Source: Actinobaculum suis
Lineage (GTDB): Bacteria; Actinomycetota; Actinomycetes; Actinomycetales; Actinomycetaceae
NCBI RefSeq assembly: GCF_900102025.1
Contig: NZ_FNAU01000010.1
Coordinates: 1 to 64,000 of the forward strand
Reading direction: 5' to 3'
Length of the DNA stretch: 64,000 nucleotides
Both the position numbers and the translations under genes were made by a program. The notes beneath the pieces are model-generated. The model worked only from the letters and a program-made list of their open reading frames with translations. It was not told where the DNA came from and ran no database searches. This document shows positions 42,222 to 51,074 of the stretch, one piece after another (the first letter of the stretch is position 1; each line of letters starts with the position of its first letter).

Positions 42222-43733
42222 TTGATCGCTCTCAAATGTGAGAACGTATATAAAGTTTTTGGAAAGGACGCCGATAAAGCAACTCGCATGCTCCAGCAGG
42301 GAGCCTCGCCCGAGGAGCTTCCCGAAGGAAGCGTAGTTGCTGTCAATAACGTCTCCCTAGAAATCAAGGCAGGCGAAATATTCGTTGTCATGGGGCTTTC
42401 GGGCTCCGGCAAATCCACTTTACTTCGCACCTTAAATGCGCTCGGCCCGGCTACGGGCGGCAAAATTTGGGTGGATGGCGAGGAAATAACTGCCGCTAAT
42501 GACGAGGAGATCCGCCGGATCCGGGCCGAAAAAATGGCCATGGTATTCCAACATTTCGGGTTGCTACCTCACCGCACTGTTATAGAAAATGCGGCCTACC
42601 CGCTGGAAATTCGCGGAATCGACAAAGCTGAACGTGAAGAGCGTGCCCTGGAATCCCTCAAAACCTGCAATCTTTTGGGGTGGGAAAATAAATATCCTGA
42701 CCAGCTTTCGGGTGGGATGCAGCAACGCGTAGGTATTGCCCGTGCGCTTACTGCCGATTCGCCGATCTTGCTGATGGATGAAGCTTTCTCCGCGCTCGAT
42801 CCGCTAATTCGCCGCGAAATGCAAGAACTGCTATTGGAAATTCAAGACCAGAAGCGGCGCACGATCGTCTTCATTACGCACGATCTGAACGAAGCCATGT
42901 ATTTGGGCGATCGCATCGCGGTAATGCGCCACGGCAAAGTAGACCAGATCGGTACCGCTGAAGAAATTCTGACGAATCCGGCCAATGAATACATCGAGAA
43001 ATTCATTAGCGATGTGGACCGTTCGCGGGTAATCACCGCCGGTTCCGTTATGGTTCCCCCGCCCGTACGGCTTTACACGACGGATGGTCCGAACCTGGTA
43101 TTGCGCAAGCTTTCCAGCGTGGATGATGAAGCCGGCTGGGTGGTAAACCCCGGTTCGCGCCGTTTGGCAGGCTTGCTCTACTCGAAAGACATTATTGCGG
43201 CGATGCGCGGGCCAGAACCGCCCCGCACGGTTCGCGATCTGGTACGCACTGACTATATGGCTGCTTCCCCGGAAACTCCGGTAGCAGAACTGGTTACCGC
43301 GCTGGCGGAAACCGCGATTCGCGTGCCGGTAGTTGACGAACATGAACGCTTGCTGGGCGTAGTACCCCGCATTCAGATCCTGCGTGCTCTTTCGGATCGT
43401 GATGACTTTGAGGACGAAACGATCGAGCCGGCACAACCAGCCGCAGACGAAATTCAAGCAGTTCCCGATACGGTTCCCTACCCGGCAGAATCCGCAGACG
43501 CTACAGAAGTACTGGCGGGCCGGCGGGCACGGCGGGAAGCAGCCCGCACCAGTGCCGAATTCCACGAACCCTTAGAGACGCCTTCTGAAACAATCTTGCG
43601 CAAGGGCCGGCGCCAAGGCGTGGCCAGCGGCCCCCTCGGTTCGGCAACGGGTGCACTTATGGAGAAAGCCGCGAAAAAGGAAAACCGGCGGCGTACGCGT
43701 GATTCCTTCGAAGGGAAAGAGGACCGAAACTAA
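42222..43733 (+). CDS. proV: Glycine betaine/proline ABC transporter ATP-binding protein
   Basis: ATPase of 503 residues powering osmoprotectant uptake. Walker A GLSGSGKST near 56, signature LSGGMQQRVGIARAL near 165 and Walker B LLMDEAFSALD near 185. Two CBS domains follow (about 275-395), which in OpuA sense ionic strength. The C-terminal 100 residues are charged and disordered. The TTG start at 42222 follows GAAGG; no ATG fits. The stop and the next ATG share one base. Confidence 0.95.
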   Translation: MIALKCENVYKVFGKDADKATRMLQQGASPEELPEGSVVAVNNVSLEIKAGEIFVVMGLSGSGKSTLLRTLNALGPATGGKIWVDGEEITAANDEEIRRIRAEKMAMVFQHFGLLPHRTVIENAAYPLEIRGIDKAEREERALESLKTCNLLGWENKYPDQLSGGMQQRVGIARALTADSPILLMDEAFSALDPLIRREMQELLLEIQDQKRRTIVFITHDLNEAMYLGDRIAVMRHGKVDQIGTAEEILTNPANEYIEKFISDVDRSRVITAGSVMVPPPVRLYTTDGPNLVLRKLSSVDDEAGWVVNPGSRRLAGLLYSKDIIAAMRGPEPPRTVRDLVRTDYMAASPETPVAELVTALAETAIRVPVVDEHERLLGVVPRIQILRALSDRDDFEDETIEPAQPAADEIQAVPDTVPYPAESADATEVLAGRRARREAARTSAEFHEPLETPSETILRKGRRQGVASGPLGSATGALMEKAAKKENRRRTRDSFEGKEDRN

Positions 43734-44620
43734 TGACTCATCTGAGTGTGGCTCTAAATGCTAGTGAAGCGGCACAACGCTTCCGCATCCCACTCGGCGA
43801 GTGGGTTGATACTTTCATCGATTGGCTAACCACCCATCTGGAGGGCCTATTCGATGCTTTGCAGGTGGCACTCACCTGGATTTACGACCTATTTTTCCTG
43901 ATTCTTTCCGCCCCGCCGTTCTGGCTCGTGATCGCAGTTTTCGCGGTACTCGCGTACTTCGCGCGCGGGTGGGGAATGGCGATTGCCGCTACCTTGGGCA
44001 TGCTCCTGCTCGTGTTTACGAATCAGTGGGATAACTCTATGGCCTCCTTGGCCTTGGTGCTCGAATCGTCACTGATTGCGATTCTGCTCGGCATCCCACT
44101 GGGGATTTGGGCGGCCAAATCTGCTACCGCATGGCGAGTGTTGCGGCCGATTCTGGACTTCTTACAGACCATGCCGGCCTTCGTGTACCTGATTCCGCTG
44201 GTAGTTATGTTCTCCGTGGGGGTAGTACCGGGCATCGTGGCCACGATCTTCTTCGCCATCGCTCCGGCCGTGCGCTTCACCCGCTTGGGCATTATCCAAG
44301 TGGATGCTTCCGTGGTAGAAGCTGCTTATTCCTTTGGGGCTTCCCCGCGCCGCGTGCTCGGGCAAATCGAACTGCCCCTCTCCCTGCCCACGATTATGGC
44401 CGGCGTGAACCAGGTAATTATGCTCTCGCTTTCCATGGTGGTTACGGCCGGCATGGTGGGTGCCGGAGGCTTGGGGCAGGCCGTCTACTCGGCGCTGACC
44501 TCGGTAGATATGCGGCTCGGCGCGGAAGCCGGACTGGCGGTTGTGATCCTCGCCGTCTACCTCGATCGCGTTACCGCCGGGCTTTCCGCCCGCGGCCGGC
44601 GCGAAGTAGAAGCAGAGTAG
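43733..44620 (+). CDS. proW: Glycine betaine/proline ABC transporter permease
   Basis: Permease of 295 residues with about seven helices. The binding-protein-dependent transport motif EAAYSFGASPRRVLGQIELP near residue 196 is the EAA loop that contacts ProV. LQTMPAFVYLIPLVVMF is the conserved helix of the ProW group. It overlaps proV by one base and precedes proX by 8 nt. Confidence 0.95.
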   Translation: MTHLSVALNASEAAQRFRIPLGEWVDTFIDWLTTHLEGLFDALQVALTWIYDLFFLILSAPPFWLVIAVFAVLAYFARGWGMAIAATLGMLLLVFTNQWDNSMASLALVLESSLIAILLGIPLGIWAAKSATAWRVLRPILDFLQTMPAFVYLIPLVVMFSVGVVPGIVATIFFAIAPAVRFTRLGIIQVDASVVEAAYSFGASPRRVLGQIELPLSLPTIMAGVNQVIMLSLSMVVTAGMVGAGGLGQAVYSALTSVDMRLGAEAGLAVVILAVYLDRVTAGLSARGRREVEAE

Positions 44621-44628
44621 GAGGCGTA

Positions 44629-45711
44629 ATGACTACACACGTTTCTATTCCGGTTCACTCTTCGCCGGCGGGGCAGATCGCCTCCCGGGAGCTGGCAACC
44701 CGGCAGCTCGTTTCCCGGGAGCACACTTCACAAAAGGCAGCGGCTCGGCAAGCTTTTTCGCAAGGCGATGCAGGGCCGGCCAGTACCCTGGATGATGCTT
44801 CCCGGGGTGCGGGGGCCCGGCCGCGCGGGCGGGTGCGAACCTTGCTGGCACGGATACTCCTAGCGCTGGCCTGTACCTTGGGTTTGGTGGGCTGTTCTCT
44901 GGGGGAACATTCCGCCGACGCAATTTCTGTGGGGGTACCGACGGGTTGGGATGAAGGCGTCGTCGTCTCCGCAATGTTTGCGCAAGCACTGGAAGACCAG
45001 GGGTACACGGTACGGCTCACCGATGCCGACGTTGGGTTGATTTTCGCCGCGCTTTCCAAGGGTGATATGGATTTGCTCTTGGACGTGTGGTTGCCCAATA
45101 CGCACGAAAACTACCTGGAACGTTACGGGGATTCCATTGAAAGCCTCGGCGTGTGGTACGACGACGCACGGCTGGCCATCACAGTTAACAATGACGCTCC
45201 GGTGGAGTCTATTGCGGACCTGAAAGATAATGCCGGCGTTTTTGGTAACCAGATTATTGGGATCGACGGCGGTGCCGGGATCACGCGCGTTGTGCAAGAA
45301 GATGCAATCCCGCAATATGATTTGGACGGCGTAATGCCACTGAAAACCTCTTCTACCGCGGCGATGCTCGCCGAACTAGACGGGGCAATGAAAAAGGGCG
45401 AAGATATCGCAGTCACGCTGTGGACGCCGCACTGGGCCTACGGCGCGTACGATATCCGCAACCTTGAAGATCCCCTCGGTGCCATGGGCGACGCCGAAGA
45501 GCTCCACGCTTTTGGACGGACGGGCTTTGCGGAAGACCGGCCGGAAATCGCCGCCATGTTGGCCGAGCTGGAGTTGACCGAAGAAGAGCTCGCGGACGCA
45601 GAAAACTATGTGCTCAACGAAAACAAGGATTTGGACCGGATGGATGCCATCAAAGCCTGGTTTGCTGATAATCCGGAAACCCGGGCCAAATTCAATGTGA
45701 ATAAGAGCTAG
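44629..45711 (+). CDS. proX: Glycine betaine-binding lipoprotein with long N-terminal extension
   Basis: Substrate-binding protein of 360 residues. The lipobox LGLVGCS near residue 85 follows a basic segment (RGRVRTLLAR) and a hydrophobic helix, so it should be lipid-anchored outside. The OpuAC-type domain follows (about 95-360) with LLLDVWLPNTHENYLE, where the Trp contributes to the ligand cage. The 70-residue stretch before the signal helix is unusual and contains repeated SRELATRQLVSREH. Start ATG 44629 is fixed by AGGAGG 5 nt upstream. Confidence 0.93.
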   Translation: MTTHVSIPVHSSPAGQIASRELATRQLVSREHTSQKAAARQAFSQGDAGPASTLDDASRGAGARPRGRVRTLLARILLALACTLGLVGCSLGEHSADAISVGVPTGWDEGVVVSAMFAQALEDQGYTVRLTDADVGLIFAALSKGDMDLLLDVWLPNTHENYLERYGDSIESLGVWYDDARLAITVNNDAPVESIADLKDNAGVFGNQIIGIDGGAGITRVVQEDAIPQYDLDGVMPLKTSSTAAMLAELDGAMKKGEDIAVTLWTPHWAYGAYDIRNLEDPLGAMGDAEELHAFGRTGFAEDRPEIAAMLAELELTEEELADAENYVLNENKDLDRMDAIKAWFADNPETRAKFNVNKS

Positions 45712-46433
45712 TAGTACAAGGTATATACGATCAGGAACAGCCCGCCGGCGAGGATCGTGCCCGTAAGGGTAGAAGCTAGGAGTAACGCCGGCCGGGTGCG
45801 GCGAAGCGATATAAGCAGGCCCACGCAGGGAATGGCTACGGTGACTAACACTACGGCCAGGATTTCGGGGCTGCGCAGGTCAACGCCGCTAAAGATGGAT
45901 GCTGCCGCTGGGCCAAGAATTAGGCCCAGCGGCAGTCCCGTAGCAATGGAACGTTGCGGCAAATTCCCATAATGGGCGAAGAACGCCGTGGGCCCCACAA
46001 TCACCCCGCACGCTAAACCAAGAATTATCCACACGATGGCGATTCGCGCTAGTTCTGTGCCGCCCCCGCTCGGGCGCAAGTTACACACAACTGTAGCGCC
46101 GTAATAGATCAGCAAAGCGCCCAGAATCGCACCGCTAGCCACGCCCGCCGCAACCCGCCAGGACCTGGAAAACCAGCCCACCAGCACCGCAATCATGACA
46201 TACCCCAAACCGGAACTGGCCAGCTGCGTCAGTACGCGTAATAAGGGGCCGGGAAAAGCCAGCGCGTCATGAGCCACGGAACCAATTCCAATCAGCATCG
46301 CCAGGCCCGCCCCGAGTGCCGCGGTGAAACCACTCGGCGGATACTGCCGAGCTTTGGCAAGTAGCTTCTCCCCCGGCTCCTCGGGTATTTCGACTTCTGC
46401 AGACCGCGTCTCGGTCACATTCGCCTCGCGCAC
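45708..46433 (-). CDS. Hypothetical polytopic membrane protein
   Basis: A 241-residue protein with about seven hydrophobic helices after an acidic N-terminus (VTETRSAEVEIPEEPGEKLL). Conserved-looking polar spots are CNLRPSGGGTE and GPTAFFAHYG between helices. It resembles actinobacterial membrane proteins of unknown function, but I cannot name the family. It converges with proX (4-nt overlap). Confidence 0.7.
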   Translation of the reverse strand: MREANVTETRSAEVEIPEEPGEKLLAKARQYPPSGFTAALGAGLAMLIGIGSVAHDALAFPGPLLRVLTQLASSGLGYVMIAVLVGWFSRSWRVAAGVASGAILGALLIYYGATVVCNLRPSGGGTELARIAIVWIILGLACGVIVGPTAFFAHYGNLPQRSIATGLPLGLILGPAAASIFSGVDLRSPEILAVVLVTVAIPCVGLLISLRRTRPALLLASTLTGTILAGGLFLIVYTLYY

Positions 46434-46508
46434 GATTCAAATTATGGCACGCTTCACCGCATCGGTGCACGGATTTCCATGTTCGAGCGAGTTACATTTG
46501 GCGGCGGG

Positions 46509-46608
46509 CTACGGTCAGCGGCGTTCTACAGTCAGCGGCGGTCTACGATCAGCGGCGGTCTACGATCAGCGGCGGTCTACGGTCAGCGGCGGTCTACGGC
46601 CGGAGTAT
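46509..46608 (-). repeat. 17-bp tandem array carrying the stop codon of the CAP/FG-GAP gene
   Basis: Units start at 46509, 46526, 46543, 46560, 46577 and 46594, pattern CTACGATCAGCGGCGGT. On the minus strand each unit contains GTAGACCGCCGCTGA, so every copy offers the terminal codons VDRR-stop. The first copy met by the ribosome ends the gene at 46583; the rest lie after the stop. Confidence 0.9.
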
Positions 46609-47803
46609 CGACGCCGTCTCCGTCCCAATCTCCCACTACAGATGCGTCTCGCATATTGCCGAAGCTAAACACCAGATCAGCAATGCCGCTATTGAGACCC
46701 AACTTGAGGAAGAACTTGTTTCCACGTACTACGCCAACGCCGTCTTTACCGGTACCGCGCCAATCACCGACGATCACACGGTCACCAGGTGAACCAAAGG
46801 CAAATTGGAACGAAGCAAAAGGATCTTCTAGCTTGTTTTGTACATAGAATCTATTACCTCGCACGGCTGCTAAAGCAGTACGGCCAGATCCGTCCCAGTC
46901 ACCGGCAACCAGAGTATCGTCCGGGTTGCCGTAGGCATAAACCTTATCGGCCACGCCCGTTGTCAAACTGTTACGCACGTAGGCCTTGTTACCACGTACC
47001 ACCGCGATCGTGTCTTTACCGTTTCCGTTCCAGTCCCCTACCAGAATCGTGTCTCCCGGTACCCCATAAGTGAACTGGAACTGGGACAGGCCGCTAAACC
47101 GATTCGTGCCCAGGAATGTGTTGCCACGCCGCACCATCGGCGTATCTACACCATCCCCATTCCAATCCCCAAAAATGATTTCATCTTGCGGATTTCCGTA
47201 GTTGACAGCCCGATCGGCCCGTTCCTTATCCCAGCTGTTTACATATAGCGCCCCATTCTGGCTAGCAGCATCTGTCCACACACTTGCCTTCTCGCCGTCA
47301 CCAGCATTAGCTCCCGGTGCGTCTTCGGGATTTTCACTAGCGGACGCGGCGCCTTCTCCGTGTGTGAGGCGGTCAAGTTCAGCTTTCGCGGAATCCACTT
47401 CTGCTTGTTTTTGTGCCAGTTCGGCTTTTGCGCTTTCGAGTGCAGATTTTGCGGCGTCTGCTTTAGCCGTTGCGGCGGCAAGGTTTGCTCTCGCGCTGGC
47501 CAAGTTTTGCCCCCGCGCATCCGGATTGTTTGCAGAAACTTCTTGCCCGCTCAGCAAATCCACGGTTCTTTCGACTTTGAGCCGGTTTTCGTAGCTTGCC
47601 TTTTTCTGTTCCGGGCTGATCACGCTCGCACCGGGCCCCGCCGGACGCTCGTAAAATCGGCCGGACTCTTTTGCTTTTTCCCACGACGCCGCAGGATTGC
47701 TCACCGTATCTGCAATCGCCGTTGGTTGGTAGAGATTATCAAACGAGAAATCGTGCTGTTCTTTTTCCCGCATCTCCAGATAAGGCTTCGTATAGGAACG
47801 CAA
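46583..47803 (-). pseudogene. 3' part of a split secreted CAP/FG-GAP protein
   Basis: 406 codons in the frame after the break. They hold the last strand of the CAP domain (TLRSYTKPYLEM), a coiled-coil stretch of Ala/Lys/Glu (ANLAAATAKADAAKSALESA, about 105-150) and then five to six FG-GAP/VCBS-type repeats of about 44 residues with the core FGDWNGDGVDTPMVRRGN. Such repeats form a beta-propeller exposed at the cell surface. As it stands it lacks a signal peptide and a proper start (only TTG at 47803). Deleting the 61-bp unit at 47846-47906 joins it in frame to the upstream part. Confidence 0.85.
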
Positions 47804-47825
47804 AGTTGCGTAAGCCTCGCCCCGA

Positions 47826-48581
47826 TCATTTTCCCGAACGGATATCGAAACTGCGACCGCCCGCGGGTAAATCGCGCTCAGAAAGCCCAGTAAGCGCCGC
47901 GGCCTCCGAAACTGCGACCGCCCGCGGGTAAATCAGCGCATCGTAATGGCCGTCCTTGGAATTGAACCAAAGCTCGAAGAATAGATCTGCCATGTTTTCC
48001 AGATCAGTGAATATCGTGGACATCACGATGTTTTCGCGGCTGTATCGCCCAATATCGTTACCTGGGAGCAAAGAATAGTCGTGACCAAACACGCCGGTAT
48101 CGGCCATCCGTTGCGTGAAGTCCCGTGTTTCTTCAGCCAGAGTTCCATCAACTCGCACCACCGGCGCAATCCCCAACTGTTCACGGAAACCGTTGACGTA
48201 TTCGAAAATGGTTGCTTCCGCGAGAGCGAGTTCTTCCTGGCGATTCAGTGAATCTCGGGAAACTAACTGGTGAGTTTTCTTGCCACCGGTTGCCGCCTCA
48301 TAAGCGGCTTGCGCCTGTGCTTGCTCGGCGGCTGCCTGTGCGTACGCTTCTTGAGCGGATTCCACCTTCGCTTTTATTGCATCGCGCGCCGAAACAGTTG
48401 CCTCGTAGGCTGCCTGCACGGCCGCCGCGTCCGCTGCTTGCTCAACATTTTCCACTTGCGGATCTTGCGGTTCCTCCGCAAATGTTTGCGCAACTCCCCC
48501 AAAACCAGAAATTGCTATCGCGAGCACTGCAGCCACGCCGCGCTGCATATGCTTCCTGAAGTTTTTGCTCAATTCCAGCAC
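47826..48581 (-). CDS. 5' part of the split secreted CAP/FG-GAP protein (CAP domain)
   Basis: 251 residues: signal peptide (hydrophobic VAAVLAIAISGFGGVAQTFA, cleavage near residue 35), a coiled-coil segment (about 45-95) and a CAP/SCP domain from about 118 (FEYVNGFREQLGIAPVVRVD, TGVFGHDYS, ENIVMSTI and GHYDALIYP). The last 22 residues (after AVAVS) come from the inserted 61-bp unit and are foreign to the fold, so the final CAP strand is lost. Without the insert the protein would be about 650 residues. It may be translated as a truncated secreted form. Confidence 0.85.
   Translation of the reverse strand: MLELSKNFRKHMQRGVAAVLAIAISGFGGVAQTFAEEPQDPQVENVEQAADAAAVQAAYEATVSARDAIKAKVESAQEAYAQAAAEQAQAQAAYEAATGGKKTHQLVSRDSLNRQEELALAEATIFEYVNGFREQLGIAPVVRVDGTLAEETRDFTQRMADTGVFGHDYSLLPGNDIGRYSRENIVMSTIFTDLENMADLFFELWFNSKDGHYDALIYPRAVAVSEAAALTGLSERDLPAGGRSFDIRSGK
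47846..47934 (-). repeat. 28-bp direct repeats flanking a 33-bp spacer that breaks the reading frame
   Basis: An identical 28-bp sequence (begins CGAAACTGCGACCGCCCGCG) is at 47846-47873 and 47907-47934. The period is 61 bp, one more than a multiple of three. The upstream and downstream halves of the CAP/FG-GAP gene read the repeat in the same phase, so loss of one repeat plus the spacer restores the gene. Confidence 0.95.
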
Positions 48582-48779
48582 CTTTACTTTTGCTGCACCA
48601 AGGTACCGCTACCTACAAAACCGATCCTTAACGAAAAATAAGGGTGAATTATCAGAACAGGCAATGCAGGTGGCACCACTTGTTTATTCAACGACACTGA
48701 AAAAATCGCAACATTCAACCAAGTTGACAAGTATTTAATGTTCATGCTACTGGGTGCCGGTTTGCCGCATTTTATTCAC

Positions 48780-48890
48780 ATTACCGGCGCAAGCTGCGCA
48801 AGTCCTCACGGTGCCGCACAGCATAGGCATGCCAGGCAACTGCTACGAAAAGGAAGTGCCGGGCCAGCAGTAGAGGAACAACTTCTCCAC
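48780..48890 (+). pseudogene. Scrap of an IS3-type transposase C-terminus
   Basis: The plus-strand frame reads VPHSIGMPGNCYEKEV, similar to the QSMSRxGNCYDNAxAESF block at the end of IS3 OrfB, then meets a stop. Only about 20 codons can be assigned. The rest of the 48582-48891 spacer, A+T-rich, carries the probable promoter of the secreted protein and nothing else recognised. Confidence 0.4.
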
Positions 48891-48891
48891 A

Positions 48892-50109
48892 CTATTGCTG
48901 ACGGAGACGTTCGATAAAGCCACCAATCTCATCCACCAAGCCAGGATGGGCGCCCGGTAGTGGCGCCTCGGAGTTAACCACAACGGCTAGACGGGCGAGC
49001 GTCTCCTCCGCAATGGAGGCCGCATTATTTATCCCCCACCGTTCGCCTTCAGCTACCAGATCAGCGCCTGTCACCAGGGCATGCTGATATATATCGTTGA
49101 CCGCCAGCGCTAGCTCCCCATCGGTAGGCAGGTGAGTTTGCGGCACCATGTCGTATACGGGAGCCAATCGGAGAGATCCGTCTGGCAGGTGAAGGACAGA
49201 AATGTTCTTGGCGTGCATATCAAGGTCGCCGACGGCTACTGCCACCACGAGCTGCCGGAACAGTGTTTCTGCCAGCGCCGCGTTACCCGTCCGCCGGAAA
49301 GCGCGTGCGAGTCGTTCCAGGGTGACCACTCCACCTTGGCGTTGGTACTTCTGCACGCCGGAGGCACCAAGCACTTGGTTACCGTCCTCTTGGTGCACCC
49401 GCCCTCGCGGTGCCGCAGGATCACGGTCATAGCGTTCAATCACCAGGGCCTGCACCCCTTCGAATTCTTCGACCCAGGTGGCGTAGTCGGTCAAACCAAC
49501 GAAGCGCGCTAGCCTGGCCCCGTACTCTTCGTCGTATATAAGTGTAGGAAATCGCGAATTAATAGGCTTGAGAATATGCGTGGATGGCGCTCCGTCGAGC
49601 ACTCGGTTCCACGAGCCATCACCGCTTCGAGCCAAAACTATCTTGTCTTGGACGCCCGCAAGTGACGTCTTTCCACCGGGCAGTTTATTTCCCAGCGGCT
49701 CTTCCGCCACTTCGGTAAGCATTCGTGCAATATCGCCGTGCGTAACGGGTTCGCATCTAGGAATCTTGGGTTCACCGGGTTCCTCTGGATCCCAGATTTG
49801 CAGAGCTCCGGCTACGTCGCGCCCAAACTGGCGGAGCAGCCCGATCACGTCATGCTCCGCCACGCGAGAGATCTGCGCTAGTCGCGTTCGCATTCGCCCT
49901 TCCGGCAACAGTTCAGCAAAAAAATTACGCCGGGTGGGCGCCCGTGAACGCGTAGACCGTACTTGCAAAGGGACGGCGATCGACATCACCATTGAATCAA
50001 GGCCGAAGTGAAGCACACTAGCCGGATCGGGAACCAGGTCAAATGTACGCCAGTCGCCGCGCAATACCCCAAGCCGCTGGCCATATAGCTCAACCACGAG
50101 GTCACCCAT
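48892..50109 (-). CDS. hipA: HipA-family serine/threonine kinase toxin
   Basis: Toxin kinase of about 405 residues; the E. coli relative phosphorylates glutamyl-tRNA synthetase and halts translation. The HipA N-terminal domain (about 1-100) is followed by SLAGVQDKI, THILKP with the ATP-binding lysine, VIERYDRD, and HAKNISVL with the catalytic region and YDMVPQ. The start at 50109 (ATGGGTGAC, AGGT upstream) overlaps hipB by 8 nt; 50121 is an alternative. Intact motifs suggest activity. Confidence 0.93.
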   Translation of the reverse strand: MGDLVVELYGQRLGVLRGDWRTFDLVPDPASVLHFGLDSMVMSIAVPLQVRSTRSRAPTRRNFFAELLPEGRMRTRLAQISRVAEHDVIGLLRQFGRDVAGALQIWDPEEPGEPKIPRCEPVTHGDIARMLTEVAEEPLGNKLPGGKTSLAGVQDKIVLARSGDGSWNRVLDGAPSTHILKPINSRFPTLIYDEEYGARLARFVGLTDYATWVEEFEGVQALVIERYDRDPAAPRGRVHQEDGNQVLGASGVQKYQRQGGVVTLERLARAFRRTGNAALAETLFRQLVVAVAVGDLDMHAKNISVLHLPDGSLRLAPVYDMVPQTHLPTDGELALAVNDIYQHALVTGADLVAEGERWGINNAASIAEETLARLAVVVNSEAPLPGAHPGLVDEIGGFIERLRQQ

Positions 50110-50365
50110 GGTCAACCTCATCCCGCGCTAAATCACCGTCAGGAACATTGATGGTGGCAGTAAGCTCCATGCCGGTGGCCCGCATCGCAGCAAACAGCCG
50201 TTCCATGATGATGGATGGCTTGCCAGATTCTAGCTCCCAAATATATTTCTGGGTGGTACCCAGCTGCGCTGCCAACTCGCGTTGCGTCAACCCAGCCACA
50301 AGACGGGCCTGCTGCAGTATGCGCCCAAGAGACTCCGGACCCGTGACCTTACCTTCGTACTGCAT
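50102..50365 (-). CDS. hipB: HipB-like HTH antitoxin
   Basis: An 87-residue Xre-type protein. The helix-turn-helix is LTQRELAAQLGTTQKYIWEL near residues 26-45, and the C-terminal part MRATGMELTATINVPDGD forms the HipB dimer strand. It neutralises HipA and represses the hipBA promoter. It is read before hipA and overlaps it, the standard order. The binding region should lie just upstream of 50365. Confidence 0.92.
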   Translation of the reverse strand: MQYEGKVTGPESLGRILQQARLVAGLTQRELAAQLGTTQKYIWELESGKPSIIMERLFAAMRATGMELTATINVPDGDLARDEVDHG

Positions 50366-50411
50366 TCAATATCCCACCCCACCGCAACACTGCTCGCAAA
50401 CTGACTTCGTT

Positions 50412-50654
50412 ATGAGAGTCAGAGTATCTGACTCCATTATTGACGTCAAACACTATGACGTCATTATCCACGTCAAACGCCGTCCCGGCACTCCACCCAT
50501 AGCCACTGCTGTTGGCGTCACCCGGCAAACAATCACCTCGATTGAGACCGGCAAATACGTGGCTTCTCTGCCACTGGCTTACAAAATCGCTCGCTACTTT
50601 GGCTACGCCATTGAGGACGTCTTCGACTTTACCGACTTGGAGGAATCAAAATGA
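50412..50654 (+). pseudogene. Degraded Xre-type HTH regulator
   Basis: The C-terminal two thirds read GVTRQTITSIETGKYVASLP and IARYFGYAIEDVFDF, close to the regulator at 11014. The expected first helices are not intact: the segment RRPGTPPIATAVGV is about two residues short and lacks the GLTQ core, and no good start codon or ribosome site is present. TGACGTCA at 50441 and 50456 overlaps this 5' part. It is probably a regulator whose beginning was lost, or one with a divergent start. A membrane-protein gene follows with a 4-nt overlap. Confidence 0.55.
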
Positions 50655-50917
50655 ACGAACTCGAACAATACCGCAGCGACCTGACGAAACGCCACACTCT
50701 CAAGCAGGCTTACATCCGCGAAACCGACGAGCGAGAAGCGGCCATTCGTGTAAAGTCTGGCAGGCCCATTATCACCGTGCTCTCCATGGCTCTCGTTGGC
50801 GCTTCACTAATTGTAGGTCCATTCAGCATTCCCGCGTTCATCACCCTCCAATGCGTAGCATCATTCCAACTAATTACCACATTCGCCCTAACTGGCTACT
50901 GGAGCCATAAACTGTGA
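50651..50917 (+). CDS. Two-helix membrane protein after the HTH gene
   Basis: An 88-residue protein with a charged N-terminal half (about 1-40) and two hydrophobic segments (about 43-63 and 64-84). It starts with ATG that overlaps the end of the HTH frame, preceded by GGAGG. The HTH plus membrane-protein pairing parallels the locus at 10.6-11.2 kb, though gene order is reversed and the proteins do not look alike. Confidence 0.65.
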   Translation: MNELEQYRSDLTKRHTLKQAYIRETDEREAAIRVKSGRPIITVLSMALVGASLIVGPFSIPAFITLQCVASFQLITTFALTGYWSHKL

Positions 50918-51033
50918 GGCCCCGCGATACCACTAAGACGTCGCGGCGAGACATCACCTGATGGTTGCAACCTTCGGGGAAAGCTGCAACCACCTCGTCG
51001 CCTCCCTTAATGGTCACCTCCCCTTAATGACTA

Positions 51034-51068
51034 GAAGCCTGAACGACTTCAATCGCCGTTCAGGCTTC
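51034..51068 (-). terminator. Terminator of ssrA
   Basis: GAAGCCTGAACG at 51034-51045 pairs with CGTTCAGGCTTC at 51057-51068, a perfect 12-bp stem just after the tmRNA 3' end. Another inverted repeat, TGGTTGCA at 50962 and TGCAACCA at 50985, follows the membrane-protein gene. Confidence 0.85.
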
Positions 51069-51074
51069 TTGTTG

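Noticed and set aside
44107-44628. Upstream extension of proX overlapping proW
   Set aside because: The translated extension is the proW gene read out of frame; AGGAGG fixes the ATG at 44629.
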